A stretch of 14,897 bases of DNA from Bacteroidota bacterium (lineage in GTDB: Bacteria; Bacteroidota; Bacteroidia; Bacteroidales; Dysgonomonadaceae): NCBI GenBank assembly GCA_023437305.1, contig JAEZGN010000028.1:1-14897 (forward strand). The letters are read 5' to 3'. Made by a program: the position numbers and the translations under genes. This document shows positions 1-8,090 of the stretch, piece by piece. The stretch's first letter is position 1, and the number at the start of each line of letters is the position of its first letter. The notes below the pieces were generated by a model. The model did no database searches. It had not been told where the DNA came from and worked only from the letters and a program-made list of their open reading frames with translations.

Positions 1-148
1 AGCTGGATTGTATTGCAGGGGTAAAAGAGATACTTGTGGAAGTTTTACCGCGTTCCAACTCATCCTCACAGGAGGAAAGGTAAATACAACCGATGACAAA
101 CAAGAAATAGCTTGCGCGGGATAAAACCGCCTTGCCGGAAAAAAACAT
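1..148 (-). CDS. Fimbrillin-like lipoprotein, N-terminal part only
   Basis: Open minus-strand frame that starts at an ATG at 148-146 and runs off the window at base 1, so only 49 residues are visible. It opens with a signal peptide ending in a lipobox, L-S-S-C, with the lipidated Cys at residue 27. Then come a short acidic/charged stretch (EDELERGKT) and S-I-S-F-T-P, the way Bacteroidales fimbrillin-family lipoproteins begin after the acyl cysteine. It lies 236 bases downstream of a complete fimbrillin on the same strand, so it is probably the next gene of the operon, a tip or accessory pilin. This type of protein is exported as a lipoprotein and assembled on the cell surface after proteolytic maturation. 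The family call rests on a few residues plus context; another lipoprotein is possible. Confidence 0.6.
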   Translation of the reverse strand, partial: MFFSGKAVLSRASYFLFVIGCIYLSSCEDELERGKTSTSISFTPAIQSS

Positions 149-384
149 AAATCGTCTCATATGCATATAACATTGAAAAATTGTGTATGAATTGTATGAA
201 CATCGAAAATTATTCTCTTGTAAAAAAACAAAATATCCGGAAAGGAAGGGACAGGATAAAAAAGTGTACTGAATCTTTCCCTTGCTCTCCAATATAGATA
301 AATATAGAGAGCAATACCCACCACAATCCTATCCGGACACTGAGAGAGTCAATTCACATTGAAATGAAACACAAAAAAACTAAA
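149..384. other. Intergenic gap in the fimbrial operon
   Basis: No coding frame. The one clear structure is an inverted repeat, TTGCTCTC at 282-289 with GAGAGCAA at 307-314, a perfect 8-bp stem with a 17-base loop. It has no U-tract on the minus strand, so it is not a standard terminator; it could be an mRNA processing or stabilising hairpin between two pilin genes. ATCCGG occurs at 234-239 and 332-337 on either side of it. Confidence 0.5.
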
Positions 385-1518
385 CTACATATTAACATTT
401 ACTGATTGATCTGTCCAGTCATCTACTGTTACAGTGAAGAAGATAGGACCTCCCAAGACAGGATCGCCAGGATCTACACCTGGATCGGGATCTACATCTG
501 GATCTGGATCTGGATCTGGATCTCCTTGGCCAGCTCCTCCTCCTGTTCCACAGAAATTCAATGTATAGATATATTTCTTACCTGGCTCCCAATTCGTATC
601 AATACCTATTGCAGAAAATGCATACTTCCCGTTCTTGTCGTCTGTAGCTGTCGGCTGAGGATACAGCAATGTTTCATTAGAGCCGTCCAAACTGTAAATA
701 CGGCAAAGTACAGATAGGTATGCTCCAGTTTTATCGGTGTGGCTACTGCCAACCCACTTTGTCAACTGTTGTGGTACAAGCATGAAATTATCATCCCCGA
801 ACATGATGGACCTAACAGTATCTGCCAATGTTACAGGGGTAGTCCCCTTAATATAGTAATCATTTGTACTACCTCCATTTTGTCCTGACCAGTTAGCCCA
901 TTGAGATTGACCTAAAACATAGGCTGCCGCAGTTTCTGTCTCTGGAAATGTGAAGTCCGCAGTTGTCGCCGCATTCACCATACGAACACCTAAAACCTCG
1001 ATTTTGATCTTTTCATTGGAACATTTAGCCATTACTTGGATTTGTGAAAGGGCATGCTTGAAATTCAAGGGAACTCCCGGTCCTTCATTGACAGCCTTCG
1101 TGCCCGTATTGTAAGCAATGACAAGGTCTTTTTGCGCTGCGACATTCTGCTCAGGGGAAAAACCGATTATACTCTTTCCGCTATTGTTTATGCCTACTGT
1201 GCCACCTGGCGTTTGAGGCGCATAGGCGAAAAAAGAGAGTCCATAACTTGGCCAATAATAAGTGTACGCAGTTGCCCAAGTAAGCCCATTATCAGAAGAG
1301 GTGACTCCCAAATTCGTGAAATAATTGCTGCCATTACCAATAGCTGTTACATTGAATGCCCCGAGATTGCTCAAGGTTGTTACTGCTTTAGTACGTGCCT
1401 TATCCAAAGACGCGCGGAAAGAAATACCTCCTCCTTTGTTTACATCAACGACTTCGTCGTTGTTACACGATATAAAAGCCATTACAGCTATAACCGCAAA
1501 CATAAAATACTTTTTCAT
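385..1518 (-). CDS. Fimbrillin family protein (Mfa1/FimA-like pilin lipoprotein)
   Basis: Surface pilin of the Bacteroidales type V (fimbrillin) class, exported as a lipoprotein and polymerised outside the outer membrane. I start it at 1518, not at the first in-frame ATG at 1578, because MKKYFMFAVIAVMAFIS-C is a textbook lipoprotein signal with the lipobox Cys at residue 18; the 20 residues before it would spoil the signal. The product is 377 aa. The body has pilin-like blocks (I-S-F-R-A near the mature N-terminus, FFAYAP, FKHALSQIQV in the middle, a W-x-P-G-K-K-Y-x-Y-T-L-N-F strand) seen in fimbrillin families. A Pro/Asp linker made of D-P repeats precedes the last strand (FFTVTVDDW). The linker is encoded by a hexanucleotide repeat at 496-523. 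The gene follows the DUF5119 gene by 68 bases and is followed by another lipoprotein. Confidence 0.85.
   Translation of the reverse strand: MKKYFMFAVIAVMAFISCNNDEVVDVNKGGGISFRASLDKARTKAVTTLSNLGAFNVTAIGNGSNYFTNLGVTSSDNGLTWATAYTYYWPSYGLSFFAYAPQTPGGTVGINNSGKSIIGFSPEQNVAAQKDLVIAYNTGTKAVNEGPGVPLNFKHALSQIQVMAKCSNEKIKIEVLGVRMVNAATTADFTFPETETAAAYVLGQSQWANWSGQNGGSTNDYYIKGTTPVTLADTVRSIMFGDDNFMLVPQQLTKWVGSSHTDKTGAYLSVLCRIYSLDGSNETLLYPQPTATDDKNGKYAFSAIGIDTNWEPGKKYIYTLNFCGTGGGAGQGDPDPDPDPDVDPDPGVDPGDPVLGGPIFFTVTVDDWTDQSVNVNM
496..523. repeat. Hexanucleotide repeat coding for an Asp-Pro linker
   Basis: ATCTGG is repeated 4.7 times on the plus strand inside the fimbrillin gene. Read on the minus strand it gives alternating Asp and Pro before the C-terminal strand of the pilin. 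Because the unit is 6 bases, gain or loss of copies changes linker length without shifting the frame. Imperfect copies lie just to the left (around 470-495). Confidence 0.85.
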
Positions 1519-1586
1519 AATTAAAAAATAAAAAGGTTTAATAAATAAAACTTCAAAGATCCATATCAATAAATACACATTTTACA

Positions 1587-2534
1587 TTACATCATTACAT
1601 CTACAACTTCGTTTTGCCATTCATCAACCGATGGGTGAAACCCTCCGCCATTTACGATAGGCTTCGGTAGGGGAAGGCCATCCAGTAAGATGTAGACATC
1701 TCGAGGATCGGCCGCTTCGTCAACTTGTTTGCTGACGTCAAAGGTGTAATAATTCTTACTGCCGTCAGGCATGATCACATAAATAACCAACTTATGCGCA
1801 GGTTCTCCCATCCCCACTTGTCCGAAAACCAAAAATTCTGCCGTTAGCGTGGAGACCCCGTCAGAGACCACATCGAATGGAACGGTCACCAGGTCTGACG
1901 CAAGTTCGTTCCAACCGACCAGCAGTCCTCCCGACAGTCCCGATAAGGCCCCGGAAAAACCCTCCGAGGAGATATACTTCAGATTTGACACGTTCCGGAT
2001 CTCAACCCGGTAACGACATACCGAAAGCTCCGGATAAAGGGTTACCGTCTGATCTTCCTTAGATATTTCAATGGTCAAATCATCCAAGTGGGCGCTGTAT
2101 AGCCGATCTGGCGACTTGGCAATGCGTTCGTCCGAGGTGCCTTCTGCCCGAGGGGGAACGGAGGACGAAGAACCTACTGTCAGAACGCCATCCGGAGCAT
2201 AAGCCTCAAAACGATCAAAAAGATCTATGTTGCGGTAAAGCACCGACTCCGTATCGGAATTGACACACAAGACCCTGTAACGACCCGTTGGTACGCGAAT
2301 ATGACCTCCCCGGTAATCCGTGAATTCGTAGGGCAATGCTTTGCCTCCATCCAAAGGGAACAGATACAGACGCATGGTCTCCGGATTAGCATTGGGCGCA
2401 TACTGCCAGTCGAAAACAACGCACAGCCCGGCTGTATGAGAATGGTCATCACATAGCTCCTTATGCTCGCATGAAAAAAACATAAGAGCTACAAAAATGA
2501 TAAACGCCTGCAGGATATATGTCATCTTATTCAT
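1587..2534 (-). CDS. DUF5119 domain lipoprotein
   Basis: 315-aa lipoprotein with signal peptide and lipobox F-F-S-C (Cys at residue 22), followed by the E-H-K-E-L-C and F-D-W segments typical of DUF5119 proteins, which in Bacteroidales stand next to fimbrillin and DUF3575 genes. The N-terminal half (about 35-100) looks like a beta-sandwich that reads F-D-W-x-Y-A-P-x-A-N-P. The C-terminal half has more strands and no catalytic motif. By context it is an accessory, anchor or tip component of the pilus. Its ATG overlaps the stop of the upstream gene by 4 bases (ATGA), which implies translational coupling. A purine-rich AGAAAGGAGG lies just before the start, a better Shine-Dalgarno than is usual in this phylum. 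The exact role in assembly is unknown. Confidence 0.8.
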   Translation of the reverse strand: MNKMTYILQAFIIFVALMFFSCEHKELCDDHSHTAGLCVVFDWQYAPNANPETMRLYLFPLDGGKALPYEFTDYRGGHIRVPTGRYRVLCVNSDTESVLYRNIDLFDRFEAYAPDGVLTVGSSSSVPPRAEGTSDERIAKSPDRLYSAHLDDLTIEISKEDQTVTLYPELSVCRYRVEIRNVSNLKYISSEGFSGALSGLSGGLLVGWNELASDLVTVPFDVVSDGVSTLTAEFLVFGQVGMGEPAHKLVIYVIMPDGSKNYYTFDVSKQVDEAADPRDVYILLDGLPLPKPIVNGGGFHPSVDEWQNEVVDVMM

Positions 2535-3850
2535 TGTTTGCCTCCTTTCTTCTCATTGTAATTGCCTCGTCCCAATAGCCACACCAACGAGATCTCCGCT
2601 TTGGTCGGTCCGACCCAGTGGCGTATCCTCGTTCTTTCCCACACATAGCAGGCATCAACTGGAATATACTCGTAACATGTTCCGCCTAAATAACCCAGAC
2701 CAAGTGAAAAATCCAGATTCAGCCTTCGAGCCACAGGCAAGGAATAGCCATATTCAAAACCGACACCGCAATGAGCCTTATCCCACAACGTTCCGCCCGG
2801 GCGACCACCCATATAACCACGTCCCCCGAATTCGAAATCATAAGTTAACAGCTGGCCGTAAACACCGATATGATGACCAGTCAGCGGCTTATCTGCTGCA
2901 CGTTGACCGAAATATTTGCGCAGATCGACTTCCCCGCCGTACACCCGCCAATAACGGTAGCGCTTGTCATTTTTCCACCAGCCATACATCCAGTTACCGC
3001 CCAAAGTCCACCCCTTGCCAAGAGCAAACTCCACGCCGATGTTCGGTACAAGCAGGGCATCATAAACAAGGTTTGTCTTAAGTGCCATATAAAACGGCTT
3101 AGGAGATTGGGCGATAGGGACGGGTATCTGGACCGTGTCATGAAGGATGACCACCGTCTCAATCGTATCCCGAACAATTACCGTATCTGCCAAATGTCCT
3201 TCTATCCGGTCTACAAGAGGTTCTGCATCTTTTTCTAATACAACAGGAGCAAACTCACATTCAACCATTGAGCTGTTACGAAGTTCAGGAAAAAAATGCT
3301 CGAGCATATAATGCCAAGGCTGTCCACCTGCTAAATTCATCAACTGACGTTTTCTGGAATCGACAACAACACCGTTCCGAGTCACCCATACAGGCGTATT
3401 CCGAAGAATGTGCAACACTTCCTCCCGATAGAGCATATCCGAATCCTCAACAAGAGAGATTAACCCTTCCCAATCCTCCCCTAGAGAAGTAATTGTAAAT
3501 ACCGAATCCGGCAGAGAAAGACGCTCCCGAAGGATGGTACGCAAAGAGGCCAGGCGTTCATCTGACAACCGTTGGTTTAAAACAGAGTTCCCTTCAGGAG
3601 AGGCTCCAGCATGTATTCGCACACGACGCACAACAGCCTGCCCTTGCTGAGAAAGAACTGTTGACACAAAGGCATCCAGACGAGCCCCATTGTCACGATA
3701 AGAAAAATCCACTGCTGTACGACTCACTGGAAAGTAAATCCGGCACCGCAACGTATCACTCCCGTAAATAGCCGAACAAACGCCCCATAACAAAAGTGAA
3801 CAAAAATATATCTTTTTTAAAATACACCTTTTTAGCCTATAATTATCCAT
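2531..3850 (-). CDS. DUF3575 outer-membrane protein of the fimbrial operon
   Basis: 439 aa, the promoter-proximal gene of the operon. Residues 1-30 form a signal peptide without lipobox. Residues about 40-200 resemble an OmpA-like peptidoglycan-associated fold: the stretch V-R-I-H-A-G-A-S-P-E-G-N followed by N-Q-R-L-S-x-x-R is typical of these domains in Bacteroidales. Residues about 250-439 match DUF3575, beginning with K-P-F-Y-M-A-L-K-T-N-L-V-Y-D and continuing with alternating aromatic strands (GGNWMYGWW, YWRVYGGEVDLRKYF, GVGFEYGYSLP), that is, a small outer-membrane beta-barrel. A Thr/Val/Asp linker (about 220-245) joins the two. Likely role: outer-membrane and cell-wall anchoring of the fimbrial system. 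The ATG at 3850 is kept because the basic N-terminus precedes a good hydrophobic core; a start a few codons later is possible. Confidence 0.8.
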   Translation of the reverse strand: MDNYRLKRCILKKIYFCSLLLWGVCSAIYGSDTLRCRIYFPVSRTAVDFSYRDNGARLDAFVSTVLSQQGQAVVRRVRIHAGASPEGNSVLNQRLSDERLASLRTILRERLSLPDSVFTITSLGEDWEGLISLVEDSDMLYREEVLHILRNTPVWVTRNGVVVDSRKRQLMNLAGGQPWHYMLEHFFPELRNSSMVECEFAPVVLEKDAEPLVDRIEGHLADTVIVRDTIETVVILHDTVQIPVPIAQSPKPFYMALKTNLVYDALLVPNIGVEFALGKGWTLGGNWMYGWWKNDKRYRYWRVYGGEVDLRKYFGQRAADKPLTGHHIGVYGQLLTYDFEFGGRGYMGGRPGGTLWDKAHCGVGFEYGYSLPVARRLNLDFSLGLGYLGGTCYEYIPVDACYVWERTRIRHWVGPTKAEISLVWLLGRGNYNEKKGGKQ

Positions 3851-3989
3851 AACTAATAATTGTTATTCTATTAAATAACGGAAAACCCTATATTCGAAAA
3901 AAAAAGCACGAAATCAATTTAATTGCGATTACGACCAACCAAATTACAACTCAAAAAAATCTTAAGAAAAAAGCATCCAGTTATGTAAA

Positions 3990-4023
3990 GCCATACAATG
4001 ATAAACGCCATACAATGATAAAC
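3990..4023. promoter_or_regulatory. Perfect 17-bp tandem repeat upstream of the fimbrial operon
   Basis: GCCATACAATGATAAAC occurs twice head to tail (3990-4006 and 4007-4023) with no mismatch, 140-173 bases upstream of the first fimbrial gene. AraC-family proteins bind direct repeats of about this size, and the nearest upstream gene on the same strand codes for such a regulator. I read it as a candidate activator site. No consensus Bacteroides promoter was found between it and the gene. Confidence 0.5.
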
Positions 4024-4108
4024 CAAAACTTATTATTGATTAAGTTACTTATTTACTTCATTCAACTATTCTAGTGCAAAGAAAAAAAAAAAGAGAAGTT
4101 TTTTTATT

Positions 4109-4147
4109 TTCATTTTGGCCCTTTTTTTTATCCTTTTAGCTCAATCG
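4109..4147. repeat. Imperfect direct repeat, copy 1 (upstream of fimbrial operon)
   Basis: This 39-bp stretch aligns with 5833-5871. The core is CTTTTTTTTATCYTTTTAG followed by YTCAATYG, and almost every difference between the copies is a transition, which suggests common origin and not chance. Copy 2 includes the stop codon of the AraC gene. The two copies bracket the transposase remnant. Part of the match is a T-run, so the significance is uncertain. Confidence 0.4.
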
Positions 4148-4244
4148 TATACATATAGCAAAAAAACACTTTTAATAATAATTAACGCATGCTATAACGA
4201 ACCTTTTTTTTAAGTTTATTCTACCAGAAAATCCATAAATGGTT

Positions 4245-5435
4245 AAAATCAATGCAGCAAAATCGACACAAAAGCAATTTTGTAAAAGCAACATTTCTTC
4301 CGGATAATTCATACCTCTAAGCTTAAACTCAGGCTCTGAAGAATTTTGTTTTCACATCGAAAGACTTGACGAAAGCATTTGTTCATTAATTATCAAAATA
4401 TTACATTCAATTGCATTATTCGTTTGTAAGCTGTTTCTAGGCTCGGATAATAATTAAATAATACTTCGACTCTAATTCTTTGGATTGCAACTTATTTATT
4501 TTCCGATTTGCATAGTAATAGTAAGTATCTACTACATATAATAAGATATTTATGATTATCTCCATTGTACAGAATTAAAAGCTTGTAAGACTTATTGTTC
4601 TCTTTGGATAGTTCAACTTCCTTGTTTTCGGGATCAATAGCGTCCAACGATAAGCAATACGCTTGATCTGTAAATATCTATAGCTGACATTTGTACAGAA
4701 ACCCTTCTTATAAAGGGTTTGCTTGAGGAAAACACCATCTGGCTATCAATTATTGCGTAGTGCCCCATATTCAGAGAGACCTCTTAATCCTTTTTCGCCT
4801 AAACTGACTGATCTTTTGTTTATACCTATTACCCGTTTCTACCACTGTGCCTCTAATGATACCAGCGATAGTACCTTTATTTTCTTTGGAAACTTTCGTA
4901 ACAATAGTATATAGTATAAAATTCATTATAACTTAAACAGATTTCATCAATACTTAAATATGAGCCTCTGTTTTCAGGGAAAATCATGATAGACTCAGGA
5001 TGTCCCTCTTTCCTTCCACTGATAAAAGCCTAATAAATGCGAACACGACCATTCTTCCAGCTTCCATCCTTTAATATGAAAGATTTTTCCTAAGGAGGAA
5101 CAACTTACTAGAACTGTATCAAGATAGTGCTATAAAAACCGTAAACTCTGCGATTAAATGAGCACACCAAGCAATTATCTATTAATCAAAATATAGGACT
5201 CTTCTGTCAACTTTCTGTCAGCAACAACGGCATACTCGTAGTATCAAACTTTTGCTTCGTATAGAAAAGAAAACTATGTCTGTCGGCTAGAGGATAAAAC
5301 CCTTCGGTATGAACCGATTGCCTTTGGTCTCTCTAAGACAATACTTTTCATCTAAATGGAGAATAATACTTTTATCCGATGTCTTAATGCCTAATGCTTC
5401 AAAGTGTACCAACAATCCACCCCATAATAATTCAT
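4245..5435 (-). pseudogene. Decayed ISAon1/ISL3-like transposase
   Basis: No frame here is long, but the minus strand read across three frames gives pieces of one transposase in the correct order. From the start (ATG at 5435-5433): a segment with H-F-E-A-L-G-I and L-H-L-D-E-K-Y ending K-G-F-I-L; then A-H-L-I-A-E-F; then F-P-E-N-R-G-S-Y-L-S-I-D-E-I-C-L-S near 4936-4985; then N-K-G-T-I-A-G-I-I-R-G-T near 4870; then Y-R-W and I-D-P-E-N-K-E-V-E-L-S-K-E-N-N-K near 4590-4650; and finally K-L-R-G-M-N near 4300. Families with S-x-D-E and Y-R-W...I-D-x-E-N-K blocks are the ISAon1/ISL3-type transposases common in Bacteroidetes. Many stops and frameshifts are present, and the segment between about 4380 and 4440 is shorter than expected, so the gene is dead. 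IS ends could not be defined. Confidence 0.7.
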
Positions 5436-5832
5436 GCCCTATCTACATGAAATAAAAATTATTTTATCTCTCTAATCTCTAAACTCTTTAAGGTTGCGCT
5501 AAGAACTTATTCCATTCCCTAAAATTCATCAAAACATAAGCATAAAAAATGCCCTTGTATCACTACAAAGACACCTAATTACACTTTACTAAAACTACAC
5601 ATTATTAACATTAACTTCGTTCCATAAGAAATCACAAAATACACTTTTTCACTCAAGAGAAAAACCTCACTTAGTCGTCTAAATATGTTCTGACGGAGCA
5701 AAATACTCTACAAAAACATTAGAGACCAAGACTATGAAAATATCTACACAGTTGAATCTACTTGTTCATTTTGCAAACCTTCATTTCCCTATTAACATTG
5801 CAAAAATAGAAAGAGTCATCATTATCCTCAAT
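5436..5832. other. Non-coding stretch between transposase remnant and AraC gene
   Basis: AT-rich DNA with no convincing gene. A short open frame on the plus strand (5734-5919) overlaps the 3' end of the AraC gene and has no support. A small palindrome, GCAT with ATGC around an A-run, lies near 5539-5551. The outer end of the transposon probably falls here, but no clear terminal inverted repeat or target duplication was found. Confidence 0.4.
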
Positions 5833-5871
5833 ATCGTTCCAGCTCTTTTTTTTATCTTTTTAGTTCAATTG
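5833..5871. repeat. Imperfect direct repeat, copy 2 (over the AraC stop codon)
   Basis: Partner of 4109-4147; see that entry. On the minus strand it spans the last codons of the AraC gene (A-Q-L-N-stop) and the bases just after. The copy at 4109-4147 would read R-L-S-stop in the matching frame, so copy 1 may be the tail of a lost duplicate of the regulator, or a conserved transcript end. Confidence 0.4.
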
Positions 5872-6765
5872 CGCTTTGCCGATATGAATATCTATAGTTT
5901 TATTTCTCTTTTTCAATAATCTTCGATATTCTCCGGGAGTATACCCAAAGTTTCTTTTACAATATCTGCAAAATTGAGGTTGTGAAGAAAAATTCAGTTC
6001 ATCTGCAATTTCCCCAATGGATATATCCTTATCGGCCAGCCTATAGATAATTTCACGATTTATTTGTTTATGCAACCAATCACTTGCAGGCTCTCTGAAC
6101 TCTTTTAAGAATTTTCTTTTGAAAGAAGAAAGAGAAATCCCACAAAGTCTGGCAAGTTCCTTTACTGTCCTTGTATTTTTATAATTATTCAATACTAAAT
6201 TCCTGAACTTGTAGTCATTTCCCAATAAAGGAGAAAAAAAAGCGGCTAGCTCTGTTTTTGTATAATAAAACCGTATGTTCCAAAGAAGTTCTTTAAGCTT
6301 TATCTCGTGAAAATGGACGCAATTAGCCCCATCTTTTAGATATCCAATTAAAAGCTCGAGATACAATTGCAATTGATATCTAATTTTAAGTGGATATTGT
6401 AGCACAACCTCTTTCCGAACAGCAGTTAGATCAAAAAGTTGCGAAAAAACAATCTTATCACAACCTTGGATCACATTTTCAAATTGAGCAATAACAGCAG
6501 ACCCTTTTTTAGGAGAATATATCTTACAAACGCATCCTCTAGCAATACAAATCATATTCCCAGACAAAATATTTATCTTCCTCCCATTATATAAAACCTC
6601 CAATTCCCCTTCCATCACAAATATGATGCAATTGGCTTCATTTGTCTCCTCTACTATTTCTTTTTCCCGAAATTCATAATACAAAAATCCCTCTTGAACA
6701 CACTTTTTGTAGTTGTAACAAGAGATATGCTCTTTCAAATATAATATTCCCATTGTAGCTGCCAT
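5860..6765 (-). CDS. AraC-family transcriptional regulator
   Basis: 301 aa. The C-terminal 100 residues carry the double helix-turn-helix of the AraC/XylS family: first HTH about 199-222 (T-V-K-E-L-A-R-L-C-G-I-S-L-S-S-F-K-R-K-F), second about 249-275 (S-I-G-E-I-A-D-E-L-N-F-S-S-Q-P-Q-F), then the hallmark F-G-Y-T-P-G-E-Y-R at 273-281. Residues about 10-100 look like a small cupin-type sensor (V-M-E-G-E-L-E-V-L-Y-N-G, then I-L-S-G-N-M). This layout is typical of single-domain AraC regulators found next to Bacteroidales fimbrial and capsule loci. It reads toward the fimbrial operon and is its nearest intact regulator, so control of that operon is the likely role (inference). The next in-frame Met, at residue 5, is an equally possible start. 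The 206 bases beyond its start (6766-6971) hold nothing I can name. Confidence 0.85.
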   Translation of the reverse strand: MAATMGILYLKEHISCYNYKKCVQEGFLYYEFREKEIVEETNEANCIIFVMEGELEVLYNGRKINILSGNMICIARGCVCKIYSPKKGSAVIAQFENVIQGCDKIVFSQLFDLTAVRKEVVLQYPLKIRYQLQLYLELLIGYLKDGANCVHFHEIKLKELLWNIRFYYTKTELAAFFSPLLGNDYKFRNLVLNNYKNTRTVKELARLCGISLSSFKRKFLKEFREPASDWLHKQINREIIYRLADKDISIGEIADELNFSSQPQFCRYCKRNFGYTPGEYRRLLKKRNKTIDIHIGKAQLN

Positions 6766-6971
6766 TTTATAAAAATATCAGATTATACAGGTATATCTAT
6801 AATTGATTTAACGGACAAGAATATCTCATGCCATTCGCATAAAATATCCTCCACTCTAGTTACTATATTTATATTATTTCACACTCTCCATCATAAACAA
6901 TACAAGAGCGTGTTGTAAATATATCACATTCTTGCTATAGCGCCAGCGCGATTTAACACACATTAACCATT

Positions 6972-7370
6972 TTAACTTATACCAACCATTCTATGAGATC
7001 CTGTTAAAATTGATTTATCGATTTCCGACACATAGGGATTTGTCTTGCGGAAAAAGACAAATCCCTTTTCTATATTTACATCTTCATTTTTTATCTCTAT
7101 CGTTTCTCCAACACGGGCGCCACAATAATATAGAAAACGCAGTACCATCAGAATGCATATCAGACTCGTAGTCATATGATGAACTTGTAAGAGTGTAGAA
7201 TCTATCGTTTTGAAGATCATAGCAACTTCCTCAGAGAATACACACGGGGAATGTAACTCTCTTTTGAACGTTTGGGAATCAAAGGAATGAATGAATCAAA
7301 TCCCATATGACACAATATATTAACAGAACTGACGAAGGTACATCACCTTCTCATTGGCTGTGCGTTGGTT
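6972..7370 (-). pseudogene. Tyrosine recombinase fragment B, frameshifted
   Basis: The minus strand encodes a site-specific recombinase middle section spread over three frames: F-A-N-R-N-Q-R-T-A-N-E-K-V-M-Y-L-R-Q-F-C near 7320-7375, S-F-I-P-L-I-P-K-R-S-K-E-S-Y-I-P-R-V-Y-S near 7230-7290, and from 7217 L-R-F-L-Y-Y-C-G-A-R-V-G-E-T. The G-A-R-V-G-E box holds the first catalytic Arg of tyrosine recombinases and is followed by E-D-V-N and R-K-T. The frame stops at 6972 before any H-x-x-R or catalytic Tyr, so the enzyme cannot be active. At least two frameshifts and one internal stop are needed to join the pieces. It adjoins fragment A, and such neighbouring recombinases occur in recombinase-in-trio elements; that assignment is only a suggestion. 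Confidence 0.7.
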
Positions 7371-7374
7371 TCTA

Positions 7375-7705
7375 TTAGCAAATTTCTCTTTCCAACAAAG
7401 AAAAAATACAACTCTTATCCCAATCAATGTTTTCAAACTTTAGATTAATGATATCCGATGTACGCAATGCCGATCGTGATGCCAGCATAAAAACTGCGTA
7501 TAAGCGCTTGTCTCCAAATTCACTTTTATTTATAGCATTACCAATAAGGACAATCCCTCCTTCTGCATAAACTGAAGGGAGTTTCTCCTTTTGAGGAAAT
7601 CTAAATCCCTTAATTAGTATGCCAAAGTATTGGGGAACCAACTTACTCTCAACTAAATAGTAGCCAATCCTCTGAGGAGGAAAACACGCTGTAATTTGTT
7701 TATCT
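7375..7705 (-). pseudogene. Tyrosine recombinase fragment A, 3'-truncated
   Basis: The frame includes L-V-P-Q-Y-F-G, R-F-P-Q-K-E-K-L-P-S-V-Y and the box M-L-A-S-R-S-A-L-R-T-S-D-I-I-N-L-K-F-E-N-I-D-W, which is the Arg-I region of a tyrosine recombinase. After D-W-D-K-S-C-I-F the similarity ends and the sequence runs within a few codons into the N-terminal part of fragment B in another frame. I infer a deletion that removed the catalytic half of A (H-x-x-R and Tyr) and joined it to B. The frame stays open upstream to 7785, but those codons overlap the shifted end of the neighbouring gene and are probably not native to the recombinase. Confidence 0.65.
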
Positions 7706-7714
7706 GTACTGATA

Positions 7715-8037
7715 CTACAAAAGTCGTTTTTTAGTTTTATAGTCCCTTGTCCATTTGCCATCACGATATAGAAAGAAGCAAACATACTCGTTGCATAGTT
7801 TCATGGGATAGGCAACACATATAGAGGGATAGTATCGTCTCGCAGGCTCTTGCCCAATTCATCAAATAGGCTGTGGGGAAAGTCCCAACGGCTGTATAGT
7901 TCTCCTTCAATCTGATACCCGTCAATTTGTTCGTGCCAATCATCGGAAAAATGTTTCTCAATGAAAGTTCTGATTGCCTTTATCGTCTGTTCATTCTCAC
8001 TTGATGCGTAGAAGAGGTTGGTGCATATATTTGCCAT
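7715..8037 (-). pseudogene. Small mobile-element protein, single frameshift
   Basis: Begins MANICTNLFYASSENEQ at 8037, continues through E-K-H-F-S-D-D-W-H and S-R-W-D-F-P-H-S-L-F-D-E-L, and stops at 7801 as 78 aa. A one-base shift just before that stop opens a frame reading M-K-L-C-N-E-Y-V-C-F-F-L-Y-R-D-G-K-W-T, which stops at 7715-7717. This is the kind of ending I expect for the family (an aromatic beta-strand, x-Y-V-x-F-x-x-Y-x-x-G-x-W), giving about 107 aa. I have seen such proteins in Bacteroides conjugative elements and phages but know no function. The 78-aa truncated form could still be made. The gene lies between the recombinase remnants and another element gene on the same strand. 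Confidence 0.6.
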
Positions 8038-8090
8038 AGTCGTTTAATGTTTGGGGATTTTGTTTTCACTTCGTCCACTGATTTTCAATT

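Noticed and set aside
1054..1524. 156-codon plus-strand frame and other plus-strand frames under the fimbrial operon (406-717, 2497-3081, 2870-3238)
   Set aside because: All are shadows of minus-strand genes that have signal peptides and family features.
4723..4914. 63-codon plus-strand frame
   Set aside because: It is antisense to the transposase remnant, whose conserved blocks read on the other strand.
4200..5520. Terminal inverted repeats of the transposon (ACGAACCTT near 4197 against GCGCAACCTT near 5490)
   Set aside because: The match is too short and imperfect to define the IS ends.
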